26,435 bases of DNA from a virus. A program made the position numbers and the translations under genes. Positions within the stretch are counted from its first letter, which is position 1. The number at the start of each line of letters is the position of its first letter. The stretch covers positions 1 to 26,435 of IMG/VR virus record IMGVR_UViG_3300037520_000741; one strand, given 5' to 3'. The notes below the pieces were generated by a model. The model was not told the origin of the DNA. It did not search any database and saw only the letters and a list, made by a program, of their open reading frames with translations. Below, in pieces: positions 1-5,889 of this stretch.

Positions 1-181
1 GGGTGGGGGTGGTGCATTGTTGTTGAGTTTGTGAAAACGTTGAAAAAACGTAATCGTTTGAGTGACATAGTAATAATGTAGGGCTGGGGGTATCTTTGGT
101 CAGTTCGGGGGGTGGGGGATGGGTGGGGTCACGGGGTTTGGCGGCGTCAAGTCTTTGGGGTGGCGGGTTTTCTCCGGACAC
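1..181. other. G-rich non-coding stretch with G-quadruplex potential
   Basis: No convincing gene is seen here. The plus strand is rich in G-runs. The clearest cluster is at 107-128, where runs of 6, 5, 3 and 4 G are separated by only one or two bases, a textbook intramolecular G-quadruplex pattern. Further runs occur at 1-12, 81-90 and 134-164. The stretch lies just past the terminator of the minus-strand operon, so it may be a spacer, a genome-end region or a replication-related site. I cannot tell which, because the window starts here. Confidence 0.5.
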
Positions 182-205
182 AAAAAAGCCGACACGAGGT
201 CGGCT
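182..205 (-). terminator. Rho-independent terminator of the minus-strand operon
   Basis: Read on the minus strand, AGCCGAC and GTCGGCT form a 7-bp GC-rich stem around a CTCGT loop, followed by a run of T (182-187 on the plus strand is all A). It sits 22 bases past the stop of the 32-aa membrane peptide gene, as expected for the end of the operon that runs leftward from 1252. Confidence 0.85.
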
Positions 206-226
206 GATCTGTCAGGCGGGTTAGGC

Positions 227-325
227 TTAGGGCTGCATGGCTAGCATTACCACCATGAAGGCGTAGAACACTGGTACAAATACCAGAATCCCGACAATCG
301 TTTTAAACCATTCCATTTTAGTCAT
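227..325 (-). CDS. Small single-span membrane peptide (32 aa)
   Basis: This short gene encodes a 32-residue peptide that starts MTKMEWFKTIVG and is almost entirely hydrophobic from about residue 8 to 29, which is enough for one membrane span. Its ATG overlaps the stop of the 68-aa gene upstream in an ATGA arrangement, so it is probably translationally coupled to it. The rho-independent terminator follows directly, making it the last gene of the minus-strand operon. Small one-span phage peptides include holin-like, antiholin-like and superinfection-exclusion proteins. Nothing in the sequence decides between these, so the function is unknown. The gene call rests on the overlap, the hydrophobic profile and its position before the terminator. 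Confidence 0.6.
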   Translation of the reverse strand: MTKMEWFKTIVGILVFVPVFYAFMVVMLAMQP

Positions 326-528
326 GGCGCTACTACCTCAAGGTCGCGTATGTAACAAGCGCATTCTTCGCCCATTGTTGGATCATTATCTAAGTTGTAG
401 AAAATGCTCCTCGCGCCTATATGACTTATGTTCTTCGTTGACCATCGTTTATCCGGATGATTCTTGCATCGTAATGGGATATGCCCATCAGGATAAAGGT
501 CTGTTATTCTTCCATCGTTCACGGTCAT
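322..528 (-). CDS. Small Cys/His phage protein of unknown function (68 aa)
   Basis: Sixty-eight residues, starting MTVNDGRITD. It has one Cys and one His close together near residues 21-24 (CKNH) and two cysteines near the C-terminus (ECACYIRDLEVV), so it could bind one zinc ion. The end, an ECxC segment followed by a hydrophobic run, looks like other short phage proteins, but I cannot name a family with certainty. The start is supported by a ribosome site (AAGGAAAAC) seven bases or so upstream on the minus strand, similar to the AAGGAGAAAC leaders of the rightward genes. It lies 52 bases downstream of the 223-aa gene and overlaps the membrane peptide gene by four bases. Confidence 0.7.
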   Translation of the reverse strand: MTVNDGRITDLYPDGHIPLRCKNHPDKRWSTKNISHIGARSIFYNLDNDPTMGEECACYIRDLEVVAP

Positions 529-580
529 GATGTTTTCCTTGGTGGTGGCGCATTCCCTTGCGCCTTGGTTGCTAGGTGGA

Positions 581-1252
581 TTACTTCACAGACTTCATGA
601 AGGCCTTCAAATCCTCGTCCTCTAACGGTGCGTCAAGTGCTTTGAGTCCGGCGGTCAGGTGCTCGAGGAAAGCCACCAATTTATCACCCTGCACATGTCC
701 CTTGATCTTGGCGTCGTTGTCGGGTGCTGTCAGCATACGATAGAGCTTGCCTGACTCGATTACGCATCGTGCGTATTCATCACGGGTTCGGCTCGTTGTG
801 CTGTCGCCACCTTCGCCACCTTCTTCACCTTCTTCACCTTCGCCAATGGGCGCGGTGATCTTCGGGAATGTCAATTCATATCCCATGGGGCGAATTCTTC
901 CCCATTTGGTGGCTGTGTTTGAATGCCCTTTGTTGGCTGCAAAAAACTCAGCCTTGACTGGTGCTAGCGCCTTTGCAAGCTCGCTCACCTCGCGGTGTAT
1001 AACCTCTGACCAATGGCGGCCGTCTGCCGCTGCCATTGCATCGGCTAATTTGAAGTTTATCAGGGCGGCTACGGCTCTTTCCGCGCTGCCGCTTATGCGC
1101 TGCCCTGCGTGGTCAACTGCACAAATCTCGGCAATGCTGTGATTCTTCACAACAGCTTCAAGTGCTATCTGTCCAGCGTCTGCGGCTAGTCCTGCAATCT
1201 GCGCGGCCAGTGTGTTGTTAGTGTTCAATGTAACAGTGTTCAGGTTTTCCAT
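581..1252 (-). CDS. Phage protein of unknown function with acidic Gly/Glu linker (223 aa)
   Basis: First gene of the minus-strand operon. The N-terminal 130 residues are Ala-rich and probably helical. A low-complexity stretch of Gly and Glu (about residues 138-149) links them to a C-terminal helical part of about 70 residues. No catalytic motif is visible and I do not recognise the family. The start is well supported: the leader CGGAGAAGCACCATGG is identical to the one in front of the VWA/peptidase gene at 4346 on the other strand. This suggests that both operons use the same phage-specific initiation context. A copy of the TAACGACCGTTA element lies 114 bases upstream of the ATG. The Gly/Glu linker resembles the one in the protein at 4346, although the folds around it do not look related. 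Confidence 0.75.
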   Translation of the reverse strand: MENLNTVTLNTNNTLAAQIAGLAADAGQIALEAVVKNHSIAEICAVDHAGQRISGSAERAVAALINFKLADAMAAADGRHWSEVIHREVSELAKALAPVKAEFFAANKGHSNTATKWGRIRPMGYELTFPKITAPIGEGEEGEEGGEGGDSTTSRTRDEYARCVIESGKLYRMLTAPDNDAKIKGHVQGDKLVAFLEHLTAGLKALDAPLEDEDLKAFMKSVK

Positions 1253-1366
1253 GGTGCTTCTCCGGTGCTCCGGCCAGATCGGAGCGGTTGGGTTATTTGG
1301 TCTGGCGAAGCCATTTTATCATACTAGGGCGTTTGTACCACAAATCTGTCCGGTCATAATTCAACA

Positions 1367-1389
1367 TAACGACCGTTATGTAGTGACCG
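1367..1389 (+). promoter_or_regulatory. Repeat element copy 1 (GACC centre)
   Basis: TAACGACCGTTA (1367-1378) inside the longer inverted repeat CATAACG-AC-CGTTATG (1365-1380), then five bases and TGACCG. The upstream TGACCA arm is absent. It lies 114 bases upstream of the leftward gene's start, so it could act on that operon. Confidence 0.7.
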
Positions 1390-1420
1390 GCTTTTTGACC
1401 AGATTTGGTGCTCACGCAGG

Positions 1421-1511
1421 ATGATAGTAACCAAGGGAAGGTAAGTGGTTAGGCAGCTAGTGGTAAAGACATCTGGTGACGAATGATAGTAACCAAGGGA
1501 AGGTAAGTGGT
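1421..1511 (+). repeat. 29-base perfect direct repeat, two copies 62 bases apart
   Basis: The 29 bases at 1421-1449 recur exactly at 1483-1511; each begins ATGATAGTAACCAAGGG. Each copy holds the same seven-codon reading frame (MIVTKGR, then TAA), but neither has a convincing ribosome site beyond AGG before the first. The second copy runs straight into repeat element copy 2. They look like binding sites or remnants of a duplicated leader. Confidence 0.8.
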
Positions 1512-1530
1512 CAGCACCTAACGACCGTTA
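1508..1530 (+). promoter_or_regulatory. Repeat element copy 2 (GACC centre)
   Basis: TAACGACCGTTA at 1519-1530, preceded by GCACC as in copies 3 and 4. The hexamer before that is TGGTCA, the reverse complement of the usual TGACCA. There is no downstream TGACCA and no gene follows directly, so this copy is not simply a translation leader. Confidence 0.7.
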
Positions 1531-1559
1531 TGTAGGCGCGGTTTATGGCGTGGTACGTC

Positions 1560-1864
1560 GTTACAATGTTATAAAACTAAATTTGTAATGTTACACGCTA
1601 AGTCATTGATTCGTAATGTGAAAACGGTATTGTTACAATGTTACGTCAAAAAAGAGGTGTCGGGCTTTTTCGTGTGCGGTAGAGTAGCAACAAACCTTGG
1701 CACACATTCCGTTATAAAATCCCCAAAAGGTATATATATATGATTTTTCATGTAACATTATAACTTTACCGTCACAGTGCAACAAAGCCCAGTATCCATG
1801 CGGGTTACGATGTGGTACGCAACGTTACAACCCCCATAACATTGCAGAAACATTGTAACGTTAC
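1560..1864. repeat. Iteron cluster (GTTACAATGTTA-like) around an AT-rich core
   Basis: Left of the core the motif reads forward: GTTACAATGTTAT at 1560, the palindromic TGTAATGTTACA at 1584 and GTTACAATGTTAC at 1632. Right of the core it reads mostly reversed: TGTAACATTATAAC at 1751, CATAACATTG at 1835 and CATTGTAACGTTAC at 1851; a partial GTTACAA sits at 1824. Between them, 1731-1747 is an alternating TA run followed by GATTTTT. This inverted layout around easily melted DNA fits an initiator-binding origin. Regulator sites for the divergent operons are the alternative. Confidence 0.6.
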
Positions 1865-1913
1865 CCCCTGAAATTGATCACTTTTTGATCAAAGTTGCGC
1901 TAAGTCATTGATT
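1596..1913 (+). repeat. 16-base direct repeat flanking the iteron region
   Basis: CGCTAAGTCATTGATT occurs at 1596-1611 and again at 1898-1913, 302 bases apart and in the same orientation. The second copy follows a pair of TTGATCA motifs at 1874-1880 and 1885-1891. It is a separate motif from the iteron, so a second protein may bind here. Confidence 0.75.
1757..1785 (-). promoter_or_regulatory. Possible leftward promoter inside the iteron region
   Basis: On the minus strand there is a perfect -10 box TATAAT (1757-1762), 17 bases after TTGTTG (1780-1785), a weak -35. The -10 overlaps the iteron-like TGTAACATTATAAC. If real, it would drive the leftward operon with a leader of about 500 bases. 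The weak -35 and long leader keep confidence low. Confidence 0.3.
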
Positions 1914-1980
1914 AGCAACCTGCTCGGGACTAAATTGCCCTCCTCCGCACCCAAACTGACCACACGTATGCCCACTCCCC

Positions 1981-2010
1981 TTGACATTTACACGAACAAT
2001 GTGGTACAAT
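1981..2010 (+). promoter_or_regulatory. Strong sigma-70-type rightward promoter
   Basis: TTGACA at 1981-1986 and TACAAT at 2005-2010, spaced by 18 bases. Transcription would begin near 2017, giving a leader of about 98 bases. The leader holds a perfect hairpin (AGGAAAA at 2013, TTTTCCT at 2023) and repeat element copy 3. The -10 box is overlapped by GTGGTAC, a motif also present in or near other control sites of this window. Confidence 0.8.
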
Positions 2011-2065
2011 AAAGGAAAACTTTTTTCCTGAGAGAGATCGGAGCTAGACCGTACCAGCAACCCTG

Positions 2066-2099
2066 TGACCAGCACCTAACGACCGTTATGCAGTGACCA
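2066..2099 (+). promoter_or_regulatory. Repeat element copy 3 (full form, GACC centre)
   Basis: Complete architecture: TGACCA, GCACC, TAACGACCGTTA, TGCAG, TGACCA. It lies in the leader of the first rightward gene and is followed directly by the ribosome site and ATG at 2115. Confidence 0.8.
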
Positions 2100-2114
2100 C
2101 CAAGGAGAAACACT

Positions 2115-2318
2115 ATGTATTGCGATTGCACCAACTACATCAACCCAGCCCGCGTTGCGCTCGGGTATCACACATGCCTGACATGCGGTGAGCACGCTGC
2201 CAAAACAAAACGCAGCCACTACACCATAGTGCCTATGCACAAGCAGGGTTACATGGCGTTCACAGGCCAAGATGCCCGAGACGTAGTCAAACAGATCAAC
2301 CCCAAACGTACTTACTAG
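2115..2318 (+). CDS. Small Cys-motif phage protein (67 aa)
   Basis: A 67-residue protein beginning MYCDCTNYINPARVALG. It has a CxC at residues 3-5 and a CLTC (CxxC) at 21-24, followed by a conserved-looking stretch (SHYTIVPMHKQGYM). This is the layout of a short phage zinc-ribbon-like protein in which the CxxC is followed by a basic segment and a H-x-x-YM motif. The general type is common in small early-gene blocks of phages, but no function is known to me. The start has a good ribosome site (AAGGAGAAAC). It is the first gene after the strong promoter at 1981 and is probably expressed early. Confidence 0.75.
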   Translation: MYCDCTNYINPARVALGYHTCLTCGEHAAKTKRSHYTIVPMHKQGYMAFTGQDARDVVKQINPKRTY

Positions 2319-2328
2319 GAGAAACACC

Positions 2329-2577
2329 ATGCGAGCACTGATTGAACTGAACGGCAGAAAGCACATCCTGACAATGAAGCAGGCCGAGGAAGTAATCACC
2401 CTCATCCACAGCTACGGCACTGAGGTGTACGACACCAAGACGAGCTACAGCACCAAACCGTACACGACGCACCACCACGTGTACGAGCTAACACCCACGG
2501 AGATGGGCAAAGGCGAGATCACGTTCCTGACCGATGCCCTGTACGGCATGGGCAAGCTCAACGGCAGACCCGAGTAA
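2329..2577 (+). CDS. Hypothetical phage protein (82 aa)
   Basis: Eighty-two residues, starting MRALIELNGRKHILTMKQAEEV. The N-terminus looks like a short beta-hairpin followed by a helix (TMKQAEEVITLIHSYG). The middle is rich in Thr, Tyr and His. No catalytic motif is seen and I do not recognise the family. A ribosome site (TAGGAGAAACACC) lies directly before the ATG, only ten bases after the previous stop, so the two genes are co-transcribed. Repeat element copy 4 starts two bases after its TAA. Confidence 0.7.
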   Translation: MRALIELNGRKHILTMKQAEEVITLIHSYGTEVYDTKTSYSTKPYTTHHHVYELTPTEMGKGEITFLTDALYGMGKLNGRPE

Positions 2578-2578
2578 C

Positions 2579-2601
2579 TGACCAGCACCTAACGACCGTT
2601 A
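2579..2601 (+). promoter_or_regulatory. Repeat element copy 4 (GACC centre)
   Basis: TGACCA, GCACC, TAACGACCGTTA. Here the ribosome site GGTAGGAGAA replaces the downstream TGACCA arm, and the next ATG follows at 2616. Confidence 0.75.
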
Positions 2602-2615
2602 GGTAGGAGAATGAG

Positions 2616-2795
2616 ATGAACTGCACTATATGCGGAAAACCGATAACCCTTGCACCCAGTGCCAAGGAACGCGCCGACAAGTACGGCGGCAAGCCCAGTG
2701 ACTACACTAAACTGTTTACAGAGCACAGTAGCTGTGCGCTCGACAAGCGGGAACGGGAAACACTGGAGCTAATGCAGCGAGTCAACAACCGATAA
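2616..2795 (+). CDS. Small zinc-finger-like protein (59 aa)
   Basis: This 59-residue gene begins MNCTICGKPITLAPSAKERA. A CxxC at residues 3-6 and a His and Cys (HSSC) near residues 39-42 together could hold one zinc ion. Between them is a short basic segment, and the C-terminal 17 residues look helical. This resembles small phage zinc-binding proteins, but there is no recognisable function. The start is set by TAGGAGAATGAG just upstream; the earlier ATG at 2611 runs into a stop after one codon. It is followed 28 bases later by the AAA+ ATPase gene and is probably in the same transcript. Confidence 0.7.
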   Translation: MNCTICGKPITLAPSAKERADKYGGKPSDYTKLFTEHSSCALDKRERETLELMQRVNNR

Positions 2796-2823
2796 ACACA
2801 ACCAAACCAACTGGAGATATACC

Positions 2824-3888
2824 ATGCAAGTACAAATGAAGACCAAACTGAACCACAAGCAGATCACTGACCTGATCGTAGCCAACCCCAAGGTGCGATT
2901 CTACGTAACTGGCGAGCCGGGTATCGGCAAGTCTGCGCTTATCAAGATGATCCGTGAGCGAACCGGATACGACACGGCATACGTGGATGTGCCAACCCTA
3001 GACCTAGGTGACGTTGCCATGCCAGTCGTGGATCACGAGTCCAGAACGACACGCTATTACCCAAACGCACGGTTCAAGCTGCATCTGGGTAAGCCCGTAG
3101 TCATTATGCTGGACGAGTGGACGAAGGGTTCCACACCAGTGAAGAACATGACGCACCCCATGTTCGAAGTAGACAACCCACGACTGGGTGATGTGCCAGT
3201 ACCCGCAGGCAGCATAGTGTTTCTCACTGGCAACCTGACAACGGACGGTGTGGGCGACTCCATGCAAGCACACAGTAGACAGCGGGTCACGGAGGTGGAG
3301 TTGATGAAGCCCGATGCCGAGTACTGGCTGGAGAACTTTGCTGTGCCTAACGGCATAAATCCAATCGTGTGTGCGTGGGTAGACCGCCATCCCTATTGCT
3401 TGGCCTCATATACAGACGAGGGACAAGAAGGCAACGAGCTCATATTCAACCCACGTGTGCCGCAAGGTGCGGTGGTATCGCCGCGTACGCTGGAGAAGTT
3501 ATCCGGCATCGTGACTAACCGCGAGCACTACGACACAGACTCACTGCTTGCCGCAATGCAGGGCACAGTGGGGTACAGCGCAGCGGAGAGCGTCATGGCG
3601 TTCATTCGGCATCAGGACTCACTGCCCAGCTACAAGTCCATAATTGACAACCCAGAGACAGCCCAAGTGCCGCAGGATCAGGGAGCCATAGCCGTCCTCA
3701 GCTACGGCCTGCTGGAGAAGGTGGAGCGAGCCACGCTGACAGCCATCATGCGATACCTCGAGCGCATAGACCTCGAGTGGCAGTCACTGTTCTGTGTGAA
3801 TCTGGCACGGCACAAGACCAAGAATAACTTTGCGTTCGAGAACGGTGCGTTCGCTAAGTGGTGCGCGACTAACCAAGACATACTTTAA
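2824..3888 (+). CDS. MoxR-like AAA+ ATPase (354 aa)
   Basis: AAA+ ATPase of the MoxR/AAA_5 type. Visible motifs are Walker A GEPGIGKS (residues 30-37), Walker B VVIMLDE (92-98), a sensor-1 Asn in FLTGN (about 137) and a likely arginine-finger region HSRQR (about 150-154). These ATPases usually act as ring-shaped chaperones that remodel a target together with a VWA-domain partner, as in the RavA-ViaA pair. The gene two places downstream (4346) encodes just such a VWA protein with a peptidase motif, so they probably work together; the partnership is inferred. The C-terminal 150 residues look helical and have no family I can name. Ribosome site GGAGATATACC. Repeat element copy 5 follows its stop directly. 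Confidence 0.85.
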   Translation: MQVQMKTKLNHKQITDLIVANPKVRFYVTGEPGIGKSALIKMIRERTGYDTAYVDVPTLDLGDVAMPVVDHESRTTRYYPNARFKLHLGKPVVIMLDEWTKGSTPVKNMTHPMFEVDNPRLGDVPVPAGSIVFLTGNLTTDGVGDSMQAHSRQRVTEVELMKPDAEYWLENFAVPNGINPIVCAWVDRHPYCLASYTDEGQEGNELIFNPRVPQGAVVSPRTLEKLSGIVTNREHYDTDSLLAAMQGTVGYSAAESVMAFIRHQDSLPSYKSIIDNPETAQVPQDQGAIAVLSYGLLEKVERATLTAIMRYLERIDLEWQSLFCVNLARHKTKNNFAFENGAFAKWCATNQDIL

Positions 3889-3889
3889 T

Positions 3890-3912
3890 TGACAACAGGC
3901 TAACAATTGTTA
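3890..3912 (+). promoter_or_regulatory. Repeat element copy 5 (AATT centre)
   Basis: TGACAA (one change from TGACCA), CAGGC, TAACAATTGTTA. The palindrome extends to CTAACAATTGTTAG. The ribosome site GGTAGGAGAA follows, as in copy 4. TTGACA at 3889 looks like a -35 box but has no good -10 partner. Confidence 0.75.
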
Positions 3913-3926
3913 GGTAGGAGAACGAG

Positions 3927-4298
3927 ATGGGATACAGAAGCGACGTAGAGATTTTGTTTTACCCAGAAAAGCCGGAGGACTTTGCCATGCTTAAGCTGTA
4001 TGTGGACGAGAACCTGCCGGACAAGTTCGAGGTGGGTGACATGACGTGCAACCGTTGGCCGCAGGGTAACAAGTACCTGCACATACGCATGGAGAGTGTT
4101 AAGTGGTATCCCTCGTACGAGGATGTAGTTGTGTACACGGAGTGTTTCGGTAACTGGGCGACTATGTTCGGCTCCACGCCAAGGTTCCACTACGAGTTCG
4201 TCAGGTTGGGGGAGGATGACAACGACATCGAGACCGACTACAGCGAGAACGCGGAGTTCGCAATGCGAGCCGAGCGCAGTATAGCTATAAACTTTTAA
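3927..4298 (+). CDS. Phage protein of unknown function, MGYRSDV-type (123 aa)
   Basis: Starts MGYRSDVEILFYPEKPEDF, an N-terminus I associate with a family of small phage proteins of unknown function. It is rich in aromatic residues (WPQGNKYLHIRME, VKWYPSYEDV) and probably forms a small alpha/beta fold. The last third is acidic. No catalytic motif is visible. The start has a strong ribosome site (TAGGAGAACGAG). It lies between the MoxR-like ATPase and its likely VWA partner, with a copy of the repeat element on each side, so each of these three genes has its own element. Confidence 0.7.
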   Translation: MGYRSDVEILFYPEKPEDFAMLKLYVDENLPDKFEVGDMTCNRWPQGNKYLHIRMESVKWYPSYEDVVVYTECFGNWATMFGSTPRFHYEFVRLGEDDNDIETDYSENAEFAMRAERSIAINF

Positions 4299-4299
4299 C

Positions 4300-4333
4300 T
4301 GACCAGCACATAACAATTGTTATGCAATGACCA
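4300..4333 (+). promoter_or_regulatory. Repeat element copy 6 (full form, AATT centre)
   Basis: TGACCA, GCACA, TAACAATTGTTA, TGCAA, TGACCA. With its flanks the palindrome is CATAACAATTGTTATG. It lies one base after the previous stop codon and just before the ribosome site of the peptidase/VWA gene. Confidence 0.8.
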
Positions 4334-4345
4334 CGGAGAAGCACC

Positions 4346-5575
4346 ATGGATAACGTAAGACGGTTCAAGAAGATCAAGATATCTTTGATGCGTAGCCCTA
4401 TGTTCGTAGGACTAAGCGGCATCATGATGATGGGAAGGACGGAGATAACGTCGGACGTACCGACTGCGTGTACTAACGGCAGGGACGAGTGGTACAACCC
4501 CGAGTTTGTGTTCAAGTTCGGAGACAAAGGCACTGGGTTCGTCATCATCCACGAGAACATGCACAAGGCAGGCAGGCACTTGCAGATATACACCAAGCTG
4601 CACGCCATAGACCCAGACCTGACTAACAGGGCGTGTGACTACTGGATCAACGCAAGAATCAAAGCGTGTGACCCCAGAGAGACGCTGGTTGCGATGCCCA
4701 CCGATGAGAACGGCAAGGTGGTGGGGCTGTACGACCCCAAGTATGACGGCTGGACGGTGCTCCAGATATTCAAAGACCTGCAGGAGAAGCAGCAACAGCA
4801 GCAACAGCAACAGGGCGGCGAGGGTGGCGAGGGTGGCGAGGGTGGCGAGGGTGGCGGCGATGGGGAAGGGTTCGATGACCACGACTGGGAAGGTGCGAGC
4901 AAGCTGACCGAGGAGGAGACCAAGAGGCTGGAGCAGGACGTGAAGCAGGCGATACGCCAAGGGCAGATGGCTGCTAAGAAGATGGGTGCGGGCAGTGCGG
5001 GTGATCTGCTGGGGCTGGGTGAACTACTCAAGAGCCGCGTGGACTGGAAGGCGCAGCTGCGTGAGTTCATGACATCCACGTGCACCGACAAGCAGGAGAG
5101 CTCATGGCGTAGACCCAACAGGCGATACCTGCACCAAGACATCATTATGCCTACGCTCATAGGTGAGTCGATGAACGAGGTGGTGTTCGCACGTGACGCA
5201 TCGGGGTCTATGCTGTGTCGTAACCGCTTGGTGAAGGCAACGAGCGAGATGGTTGCGCTGGCGAGGGCGCTACGCATAGAGAAGATACACCTGATCGACT
5301 GGGATGGCGAAGTGGGGCGGCACTTGCAGTTCACTGCGGAGACATTCGAGGGAGCGCCAGAAGTAGAGAGCGTGAAGGGTGGTGGCGGCACTGATCCTAG
5401 GTGCGTAGCTACATACCTGCAAGACAAGCGCATCAAGCCTAACGCGGTGGTGATATTCACCGATGGCGAGGTGCCAAGCTGGGGTACGTGGGAGGTGCCG
5501 GTGTTGTGGCTGATCGCTAACAAGCAGGCAATAACCGCAGGCGTAGGCAAGACCATAAACGTGGATGACGAGTGA
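4346..5575 (+). CDS. Metallopeptidase-like / VWA-domain protein, DUF2201 type
   Basis: Two-domain protein of about 409 residues resembling the predicted metal-dependent peptidases of the DUF2201 family. The N-terminal domain holds HENMH (about residues 69-73), a fit to the HExxH zinc-protease signature, followed by a helix (KAGRHLQIYTKLH). A linker of poly-Gln then Gly-Gly-Glu repeats (about 149-176) joins it to a C-terminal von Willebrand A domain with the MIDAS residues DASGS (about 284-288), a Thr in GGGGTDP (near 349) and TDGE (near 372). Such proteins pair with MoxR-type ATPases like the one at 2824. Leader CGGAGAAGCACC supports the start. Its TGA stop is also the first TGA of repeat element copy 7. 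The substrate is unknown. Confidence 0.8.
   Translation: MDNVRRFKKIKISLMRSPMFVGLSGIMMMGRTEITSDVPTACTNGRDEWYNPEFVFKFGDKGTGFVIIHENMHKAGRHLQIYTKLHAIDPDLTNRACDYWINARIKACDPRETLVAMPTDENGKVVGLYDPKYDGWTVLQIFKDLQEKQQQQQQQQGGEGGEGGEGGEGGGDGEGFDDHDWEGASKLTEEETKRLEQDVKQAIRQGQMAAKKMGAGSAGDLLGLGELLKSRVDWKAQLREFMTSTCTDKQESSWRRPNRRYLHQDIIMPTLIGESMNEVVFARDASGSMLCRNRLVKATSEMVALARALRIEKIHLIDWDGEVGRHLQFTAETFEGAPEVESVKGGGGTDPRCVATYLQDKRIKPNAVVIFTDGEVPSWGTWEVPVLWLIANKQAITAGVGKTINVDDE
4791..4860 (+). repeat. In-frame CAG/CAA and GGCGAGGGT tandem repeats
   Basis: About eight Gln codons (mixed CAG and CAA) are followed by four tandem copies of the 9-base unit GGCGAGGGT, encoding Gly-Glu-Gly. They form the linker between the peptidase-like and VWA domains. 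Unit number could change by strand slippage without breaking the frame. Confidence 0.85.
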
Positions 5576-5606
5576 CCACAACATAACGACCGTTAGCTAA
5601 TGACCA
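5573..5606 (+). promoter_or_regulatory. Repeat element copy 7 (full form, GACC centre)
   Basis: TGACCA, CAACA, TAACGACCGTTA, GCTAA, TGACCA. The first TGA is the stop codon of the peptidase/VWA gene, and the last arm runs into the ribosome site AAGGAGTAAC of the HTH gene. Confidence 0.8.
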
Positions 5607-5619
5607 AGGAGTAACAACC

Positions 5620-5889
5620 ATGAAAGCAAAACTGATACTGAATGCTGATACCCGAGAGGCAATATTTCTAGACATGATCCACGAGCTATGGAAGTACTCA
5701 GATGAGGGGCTGCGGGATATCGCAGAGCAGGCAGGTTGCCACTGGGTCACGCTATACGCTTGGAAGTCAGGCAAGACCATGGCACCACGTATCGACAAGC
5801 TGGCACCTGTTGCCAGAGTACTGGGCTACAACATAGTCCTTCAGAAAACCAAACAACCTGTACCTAAGCACTTAAGGAGTGTGAAATGA
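5620..5889 (+). CDS. Small helix-turn-helix protein, Cro/C1-like (89 aa)
   Basis: Residues about 25-68 fit a Cro/C1-type HTH: a helix with LRDIAEQAG, a turn, a recognition helix (HWVTLYAWKSG) and PRIDKLAPVARVLG as the following helices. The N-terminal 20 residues may help dimerise, and the C-terminus is basic. It is probably a sequence-specific DNA-binding regulator of the phage. It is a candidate for binding the repeat element, one copy of which sits just upstream of its own start and would allow autoregulation; this is inference. The start follows AAGGAGTAACAACC. Its TGA overlaps the next ATG (ATGA). Confidence 0.75.
   Translation: MKAKLILNADTREAIFLDMIHELWKYSDEGLRDIAEQAGCHWVTLYAWKSGKTMAPRIDKLAPVARVLGYNIVLQKTKQPVPKHLRSVK

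Larger units (their letters stand above)
1253..2114. other. Divergent intergenic control region, candidate replication origin
   Basis: There are 862 bases without a convincing gene between the leftward and rightward operons. From left to right it holds a TAACGACCGTTA element at 1367, a 29-base direct repeat at 1421 and 1483, a second element at 1519, a cluster of GTTACAATGTTA-type iterons from 1560 to 1864 around an AT-rich core at 1731-1747, a 16-base direct repeat at 1596 and 1898, two TTGATCA motifs at 1874-1892, a strong rightward promoter at 1981 and a third element at 2066. The pattern of iterons plus AT-rich DNA plus divergent promoters is typical of phage or plasmid origins and of lysis/lysogeny-type switches. 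The role is inferred. Confidence 0.6.

Noticed and set aside
747-1142. Plus-strand frame of 131 codons
   Set aside because: It is antisense to the 223-aa minus-strand gene, has no ribosome site and has Ser/Pro-rich shadow composition.
1421-1530. CRISPR array from the direct repeats near 1421
   Set aside because: There are only two copies of 29 bases with a single 33-base gap and no cas genes; the regular repeat-spacer pattern is lacking.
3889-3917. TTGACA at 3889 as a sigma-70 promoter
   Set aside because: The base positions 16-18 after it read TAGGTA or similar, a poor -10 box; the hexamer mostly comes from the stop region and the TGACAA arm of the repeat.
4639-5556. Long minus-strand reading frame (305 codons)
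   Set aside because: It lies antisense to the peptidase/VWA gene, which has clear HExxH and MIDAS motifs and a good ribosome site. The frame is low-complexity Ser/Pro where the sense strand is repeats, so it is a shadow.
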